A stretch of DNA of 5,679 nt from the NCBI GenBank assembly GCA_024641895.1, contig JAHECE010000119.1:1-5679 (forward strand), in the 5' to 3' direction. This document shows, piece after piece, positions 1-2,837 of this stretch. The translations under genes and the position numbers were made by a program. Numbering within the stretch: the stretch's first letter is position 1; every line of letters starts with the position of its first letter. The notes below the pieces were generated by a model. That model saw only the letters and a list, made by a program, of their open reading frames with translations. It did not search any database and was not told where the DNA came from. This DNA comes from Actinomycetales bacterium (lineage in GTDB: Bacteria; Actinomycetota; Actinomycetes; Actinomycetales; JAHECE01).

Positions 1-354
1 TTCGACGACGGTCGTCGTTTCAGGAGAAGCGGGCCGAGGATGCGGGGTTATCTCGTCAACGCTCCCCGCAACCCAATAGGTGCCGATTCCAAGCGCACCG
101 ACTTCGCTCTCGCTGCCTAAGCCAGAGTAGAAGTCCGTCAGCCCGGGGATGCTCTCGCCCCGGTCCCTGGCGTCATCTAGAGAGCCACTGCTCGTTCCCC
201 TCGTCATCGGGGTAGCGGGAACAACCAGATGACTGAGCCTGTCAGCGAGGTGTCTGCGCCATTGCTGGGGCTGAGAAAATCGCAGCAGACTGCGCCCGGA
301 GAAGTCCTGGTTCACTGCCGTCGGACGCGGGTTCGATTCCCGCCACCTCCACCA
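1..354 (+). ncRNA. ssrA: tmRNA (transfer-messenger RNA), 5' end cut by window edge
   Basis: This RNA frees ribosomes stalled on broken mRNAs. Its alanine-charged tRNA-like part enters the A site with SmpB, then translation switches to its internal frame and adds a degradation tag. The 3' tRNA-like domain is clear: a T-arm at 327-343 (GCGGG stem, TTCGATT loop, CCCGC), the 3' acceptor strand CACCTCC at 344-350, discriminator A351 and an encoded CCA at 352-354. The tag frame lies at 82-120. The sequence right after it (GTCAGCCCGGGG, later CTGGCGTC and CTAGAGAG) follows the pseudoknot region of mycobacterial tmRNAs as I remember them. The window opens at TTCGACGAC, which in relatives follows a short 5' acceptor segment, so about 12-14 bases are missing. 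Total length near 367 nt fits the family. The gene converges on arfB. Confidence 0.97.
82..120 (+). other. tmRNA tag-peptide reading frame (ADSKRTDFALAA, TAA stop)
   Basis: Twelve codons from the likely resume codon GCC (82-84) to TAA (118-120) encode ADSKRTDFALAA. The C-terminal ALAA is the ClpXP/ClpAP-type degron found on bacterial tags, and ADS at the start with F/Y-ALAA at the end is typical of actinobacterial tags. The segment just upstream (AACCCAATAGG) corresponds to the conserved bases that position the ribosome at the resume codon. The SKRTDF middle differs from the mycobacterial HQRDY-type middle as I recall it. The exact resume codon is inferred by analogy. Confidence 0.93.
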
Positions 355-357
355 TGT

Positions 358-379
358 TGACCTGCCGAAACGCAGGTCA
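358..379 (+). other. Perfect 8-bp inverted repeat just after the tmRNA CCA end
   Basis: TGACCTGC (358-365) and GCAGGTCA (372-379) are exact reverse complements around the six-base loop CGAAAC. The hairpin starts four bases after the encoded CCA. It could protect the precursor or guide 3' trimming of pre-tmRNA, or act as a first, T-poor termination hairpin ahead of the stronger one at 391-424. No T-run follows, so I do not call it a terminator by itself. Confidence 0.7.
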
Positions 380-390
380 TCGTCGACATC

Positions 391-433
391 AAGGTAGCCC
401 ACCGGCGACGCGGAGGGCTACCTTCTGTCGTTT
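391..433 (+). terminator. Probable intrinsic terminator of ssrA
   Basis: AAGGTAGCCC (391-400) and GGGCTACCTT (415-424) form a perfect ten-base-pair stem with a 14-base loop. A moderately T-rich tail (CTGTCGTTT, 425-433) follows. The position 37 bases after the mature 3' end and the orientation fit termination of tmRNA transcription. The stem is symmetrical, so it could also stop transcripts arriving from arfB on the other strand. The T tract is weak, as is common for actinobacterial terminators. Confidence 0.75.
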
Positions 434-470
434 GTCGGGACCCGCCCACGAGCGGCGTCGCGTTGGCCGT

Positions 471-575
471 GGCCCGGAACCGCTGGCCCGGAACCGCTGG
501 CCCGGAACCGCTGGCCCGGAACCGCTGGCCCGGAACCGCTGGCCCGGAACCGCTGGCCCGGAACCGCTGGCCCGG
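471..575. repeat. 14-bp tandem repeat (minisatellite), 7.5 copies
   Basis: The unit GGCCCGGAACCGCT is repeated without a single mismatch seven times (471-568) and followed by a half unit GGCCCGG (569-575). Each unit holds the near-palindrome CGG-AA-CCG, and successive GGCC tetramers are self-complementary, so the array can fold on either strand. Fourteen is not a multiple of three, so the array is open in several frames and yields artefactual periodic peptides. It lies in the convergent gap between ssrA and arfB and is not inside any gene I accept. Exact identity between copies suggests recent expansion or active copy-number change. A function is unknown. Confidence 0.97.
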
Positions 576-621
576 TCAGCTCGACGCCGGTGAGCGACAT
601 CCCGGGCAGGTGCACGTCCGC

Positions 622-1050
622 TCAGTCCCCGTGCGGCGCCGACCGCAAGTTCTTCGTGACAGACCTCTGCTTCTTCGCTGCCAGACGGCGCTCTGCGGAG
701 CCTCCGGTCGGACGGGTCGCGCGACGCTGACGGGCCGGGGGGTCGATCCCCGCGGCGACGAGGGCGACCAGGCGGCGTTCGGCGGCAGCCCTGTTGCGCA
801 GCTGCTCGCGGTGCTCCGATGCCGTGACCGTGAGGACGCCTGCCACCAGGCGCGACCCGAGACGCTCGACGAGTCGTTCGCGCTGGATGTCGGTAAGCGC
901 CGCGGACGACGCGACATCCCAGACCAGCTCCACCCGGGAGTCTGTCGTGTTCACCCCCTGACCACCCGGACCGGACGACCGGGAGAACCGGACCCTCAGC
1001 TCGGCACGGGGGATGACCAGCGACGGTCCCACGACGAGGTCGGTCGCCAT
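622..1050 (-). CDS. arfB: ArfB-type peptidyl-tRNA hydrolase (ribosome rescue factor)
   Basis: This 142-residue protein matches the ArfB/YaeJ class of release-factor-like hydrolases, which enter stalled ribosomes lacking a codon in the A site and hydrolyse peptidyl-tRNA. The catalytic GGQ is at residues 29-31 within SGPGGQGVN, followed by the family-typical TTDSRVEL stretch. The C-terminal third (about 105-140) is rich in Arg and Lys (RRLAAKKQRSVTKNLR), like the tail that in E. coli ArfB lies in the empty mRNA channel. Length agrees with E. coli ArfB (about 140). The lack of a codon-recognition domain separates it from RF1/RF2. The ATG at 1050 is chosen because it gives the normal short N-terminus before the GGQ domain; no strong Shine-Dalgarno sequence is seen. 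It converges on ssrA, the other rescue system. Confidence 0.93.
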   Translation of the reverse strand: MATDLVVGPSLVIPRAELRVRFSRSSGPGGQGVNTTDSRVELVWDVASSAALTDIQRERLVERLGSRLVAGVLTVTASEHREQLRNRAAAERRLVALVAAGIDPPARQRRATRPTGGSAERRLAAKKQRSVTKNLRSAPHGD

Positions 1051-1126
1051 GGCGTCGATCGTCTCACGAGGCCGGGGTCATGGGAGGGGCGGGCGCCGGG
1101 GGCGCAGGTTCGCACGTGTGGGCGGT

Positions 1127-1141
1127 CCAGGCCGTGCCTGG
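1127..1141 (-). terminator. Possible weak terminator hairpin after the TfoX-like gene
   Basis: CCAGGC and GCCTGG are exact reverse complements around a three-base loop, 15 bases past the stop codon of the TfoX-like gene on the minus strand. The surroundings are very GC-rich and no T-run follows, so this may only slow transcription or be chance. It sits between that gene and arfB, which would otherwise be reached by read-through. Confidence 0.3.
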
Positions 1142-1155
1142 GGCGCCCAGCCGGC

Positions 1156-1548
1156 CTATGTGCGGGATTGCTGCGCTTGCTGCGCTTGCTGCGCTTGCTG
1201 CGCTTTCGGAGCTTTCGGCGCCTTGGGTGGCCGAGCCTGCGCCCAATGCACCCCTTGGGCGACCCAGGCCCCGAGCTCGCCGTCGTCCACGAGCATCGGC
1301 CCGGGTACCACCACAAAGCCGCGCATCGGGCGGCCGGAGAACGCGGTCATCTCGGTGGCGCCGCGCTGCAGGGCCGATTCGTAGTCCTCCTCCCGAACCC
1401 GGACCATGAGGTCGTCGCCGATGAGGCCGCACGCCATGTGCGTGTTCACCGTGAAGGCGACCCCGCCGAACATCCGCTTCTCCTCGGCCGGCGCGAAGCC
1501 GGTCACGATTGCGCGCACCCGGGCAGCGAGAACCTCGTCGAACGCCAT
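1156..1548 (-). CDS. TfoX N-terminal-domain family protein with repetitive Gln-rich tail
   Basis: The first 105 residues fit the small TfoX N-terminal domain: a leading helix (FDEVLAARVRAIV), the hallmark KRMFGGVAF near residues 24-32, then a CGLIGDDLMVRV strand and a GRPMRGFVVV segment near 71-80. In proteobacteria TfoX/Sxy regulates competence, but stand-alone N-terminal domains are common in actinobacteria and have no established role, so competence should not be assumed. After WAQARPP the tail is low complexity: KAPKAPK, then four AQQ triplets, then SRT. The tail is probably disordered. I choose the ATG at 1548 over the TTG at 1551 because a -10-like TAGCAT ends six bases before it, suggesting a leaderless mRNA; this gives 130 residues. 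The gene lies 49 bases downstream of the acyltransferase gene on the same strand and may be separately transcribed. Confidence 0.85.
   Translation of the reverse strand: MAFDEVLAARVRAIVTGFAPAEEKRMFGGVAFTVNTHMACGLIGDDLMVRVREEDYESALQRGATEMTAFSGRPMRGFVVVPGPMLVDDGELGAWVAQGVHWAQARPPKAPKAPKAQQAQQAQQAQQSRT
1168..1203 (-). repeat. 9-bp in-frame tandem repeat coding for (Ala-Gln-Gln)4
   Basis: Four exact copies of TTGCTGCGC on the plus strand read GCGCAGCAA on the coding strand, giving AQQ four times near the C-terminus of the TfoX-like protein. A less regular KAP repeat lies just before it in the protein. The unit is a multiple of three, so slippage would change tail length without breaking the frame. 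Confidence 0.95.
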
Positions 1549-1554
1549 CAAGCC

Positions 1555-1581
1555 ATGCTAGGCGGCTCGCCAGGTCGTCAA
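1555..1581 (-). promoter_or_regulatory. Candidate leaderless promoter of the TfoX-like gene
   Basis: Read on the minus strand, a -35-like TTGACG (1576-1581) is followed after 15 bases by TAGCAT (1555-1560), which fits the actinobacterial -10 pattern TANNNT. Six bases (GGCTTG) then lead to the ATG at 1548, the spacing expected when transcription begins at or next to the start codon. There is no Shine-Dalgarno sequence upstream of this gene, consistent with leaderless translation. The 15-base spacer is shorter than the usual 17. Confidence 0.5.
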
Positions 1582-1597
1582 CCGGTTCCGTGGGTCG

Positions 1598-2152
1598 TCA
1601 AGGGAAACGCACCCCGTAGTACGTCTGCGTATCGAGCGGCTCGACCACCAGACCCGTGTGCCGCCTGAGGTGCTGGCCGATGCTGTCCGCGAAGTTCAAG
1701 GCGTCGTTGTTGTGCCCGCAGATGTCCCAGAGGCACACCGCTCGGTCCGCGGCGCACCGCTCCATCATGGCGTTGAGCATCAGGGGAAAGGCCGTCACGG
1801 ACTTCCGGTTCGGGTGGGCGAGGGAGAAGCCGACGTAGTAGATGGCGCCCCGGCTCGCGTTCTCCGGGTACCTCTCGGCGTAGTACTCGGGGCTGATCCA
1901 CGGGACGACGGCGAGCGAGAGGGCGAGCGTCGTCAGTCCCACGGCGCCGCCGTCGGACGCGCGGGCAACGTACTTGGCGACCCGGGGGTCGTGCATCTCC
2001 TCGAAGAACTCGGCCTCGTGGAGCACCTGCCGTGCCGCCGCGCGCGTCCGGAGATGGCCGAAGGCGGCCTCGTACACCGGCCAGAAGCCCTCTGCCTCGG
2101 TCTGGTCCAAGAGGTGTTCGACACTTACTCTCACGGTCTCGTCGCGCGCCAT
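1598..2152 (-). CDS. GNAT-like acyltransferase, last gene of the kinase-decarboxylase operon
   Basis: This 184-residue protein has the apparent order of a GNAT fold: an N-terminal helical part (to about residue 60), a GGAVGLTTL strand region (68-76), an AIYYVGFSL strand (103-111) followed by a helix, then AVCLWDICGHNN (138-149) followed by ALNFADSIGQHL, which resembles the strand 5/helix 4 segment with its typical Asn. The usual acyl-CoA pyrophosphate loop (Q/RxxGxG/A) is not obvious; HPNRKSVTA occupies that place. It may therefore use an unusual donor or resemble the N-acyl amino acid or homoserine lactone synthase branch of the fold. The start is the ATG at 2152, only seven bases after the decarboxylase stop; a longer frame opening at 2407 would overlap the decarboxylase extensively. 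An SD-like GAAGG lies inside the end of the decarboxylase gene, rather far upstream. Its place after an arginine decarboxylase suggests an amine substrate such as agmatine, which is inference. Confidence 0.72.
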   Translation of the reverse strand: MARDETVRVSVEHLLDQTEAEGFWPVYEAAFGHLRTRAAARQVLHEAEFFEEMHDPRVAKYVARASDGGAVGLTTLALSLAVVPWISPEYYAERYPENASRGAIYYVGFSLAHPNRKSVTAFPLMLNAMMERCAADRAVCLWDICGHNNDALNFADSIGQHLRRHTGLVVEPLDTQTYYGVRFP

Positions 2153-2159
2153 GGAACGG

Positions 2160-2834
2160 CTACCAACCTTCCCTTCGATACGAGGCGATGACGACCGCGC
2201 ACGCGGGCGTGGTCGTGCATGTGGCGGCCGCGAGGACCGAGCCCGCGGGCGCATAGGCGCGGTCCCGCCGGGTCGACAGGTCGTCGAGGCTCGCGGCGAG
2301 CGCCCACTCGAGGTCCGACCGTGTCGCGGCGTCGTGCTCCACGAACAGCCCGGCGCCCGTGCCGCTCCGGTCCAAGGACCAGCCGACGCCGGCCCACGCC
2401 GACTCACCGGGCGCGTACGCGTACGCCGCCGCGTAGACGCAGTACAGGAGGTCTCCGTGGCCGCCGGTGAGCTGGTGCCGCCCGTGCACGTCGATCACCG
2501 TGCTGCCCGGCGGGATGATCGAGCTCAGCCGGACGAGGTTGAAGTCGGCCACCCCGGCGTCCCGCAGGGCCGCGTCGAAGGCCGAGAGGGGCGTGTGGCC
2601 CGTTCCCGCGCCGGCGCTGACCCGAATGGTCAGCCCACCCGTCGGCTTCCCGCCTCGGCCGCGACCGGTGGTCGGCAGAGGCGGCCGCTCCGTCTGCCCG
2701 CCGATCGACGGGATCCCGGCGGCGGTCCCATGAGGTTGCGGGACGGGGTACGCGGACGGGTTCGCCCGCAGGAGGCTCGCGATGCCGTGCTCGCCGGCCG
2801 CCTTGGGCCGGGTACCGTCCGACACGGATGTCAT
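2160..2834 (-). CDS. pdaD: Pyruvoyl-dependent arginine decarboxylase with N-terminal extension
   Basis: The product converts arginine to agmatine and CO2 using a pyruvoyl group made by self-cleavage, not pyridoxal phosphate. The diagnostic segment is DFNLVRLSSIIPPG (residues 97-110). Cleavage is expected between Ser104 and Ser105, leaving Ser105 as the pyruvoyl residue of the alpha chain (about 120 residues). Asn99 matches the Asn five residues before the cleavage serine in the Methanocaldococcus jannaschii enzyme (Asn47), and Glu166 in GLFVEHD is the likely proton donor (Glu109 there). LTIRVSAGAGTGHTPLSAFDAAL (core start, from about residue 68) and GGHGDLLYCVYA also fit. The first 66 residues are an extension rich in Pro, Gly and Arg, not usual for this family. 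No in-frame ATG or GTG that I found would remove it. The ATG lies three bases after the kinase stop, implying translational coupling. The enzyme could serve polyamine synthesis, acid tolerance or supply an amine to the next gene's product. Confidence 0.9.
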   Translation of the reverse strand: MTSVSDGTRPKAAGEHGIASLLRANPSAYPVPQPHGTAAGIPSIGGQTERPPLPTTGRGRGGKPTGGLTIRVSAGAGTGHTPLSAFDAALRDAGVADFNLVRLSSIIPPGSTVIDVHGRHQLTGGHGDLLYCVYAAAYAYAPGESAWAGVGWSLDRSGTGAGLFVEHDAATRSDLEWALAASLDDLSTRRDRAYAPAGSVLAAATCTTTPACAVVIASYRREGW

Positions 2835-2837
2835 CGC

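Noticed and set aside
471..575. CRISPR array
   Set aside because: The copies are directly adjacent with no spacers and the unit is only 14 bp.
418..615. Small minus-strand frame across the 14-bp repeat just downstream of arfB
   Set aside because: It consists mostly of translated repeat, needs a GTG start without ribosome binding site and has no recognisable family.
732..757. Partial resemblance of GGGGGTCGATCCCCGC to the tmRNA T-arm, considered as an attachment-site copy of the ssrA 3' end
   Set aside because: The match is short and imperfect, lies inside conserved arfB coding sequence and lacks the CCA-proximal part. There is no integrase gene, so an integrated island is not supported.
1549..1551. 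TTG start for the TfoX-like gene one codon upstream
   Set aside because: The following ATG is a better codon and matches the predicted transcript start; TTG gives only one extra residue.
463..1668. Plus-strand open frame of 401 codons covering the minisatellite, arfB and the TfoX-like gene
   Set aside because: It begins in the 14-bp repeat, is antisense to two recognised genes and shows no family features.
2153..2407. Upstream extension of the acyltransferase frame to an earlier start at 2407
   Set aside because: It would overlap about 250 bases of the decarboxylase in another frame and adds Arg/Pro-rich shadow sequence. The ATG at 2152 fits the operon spacing.
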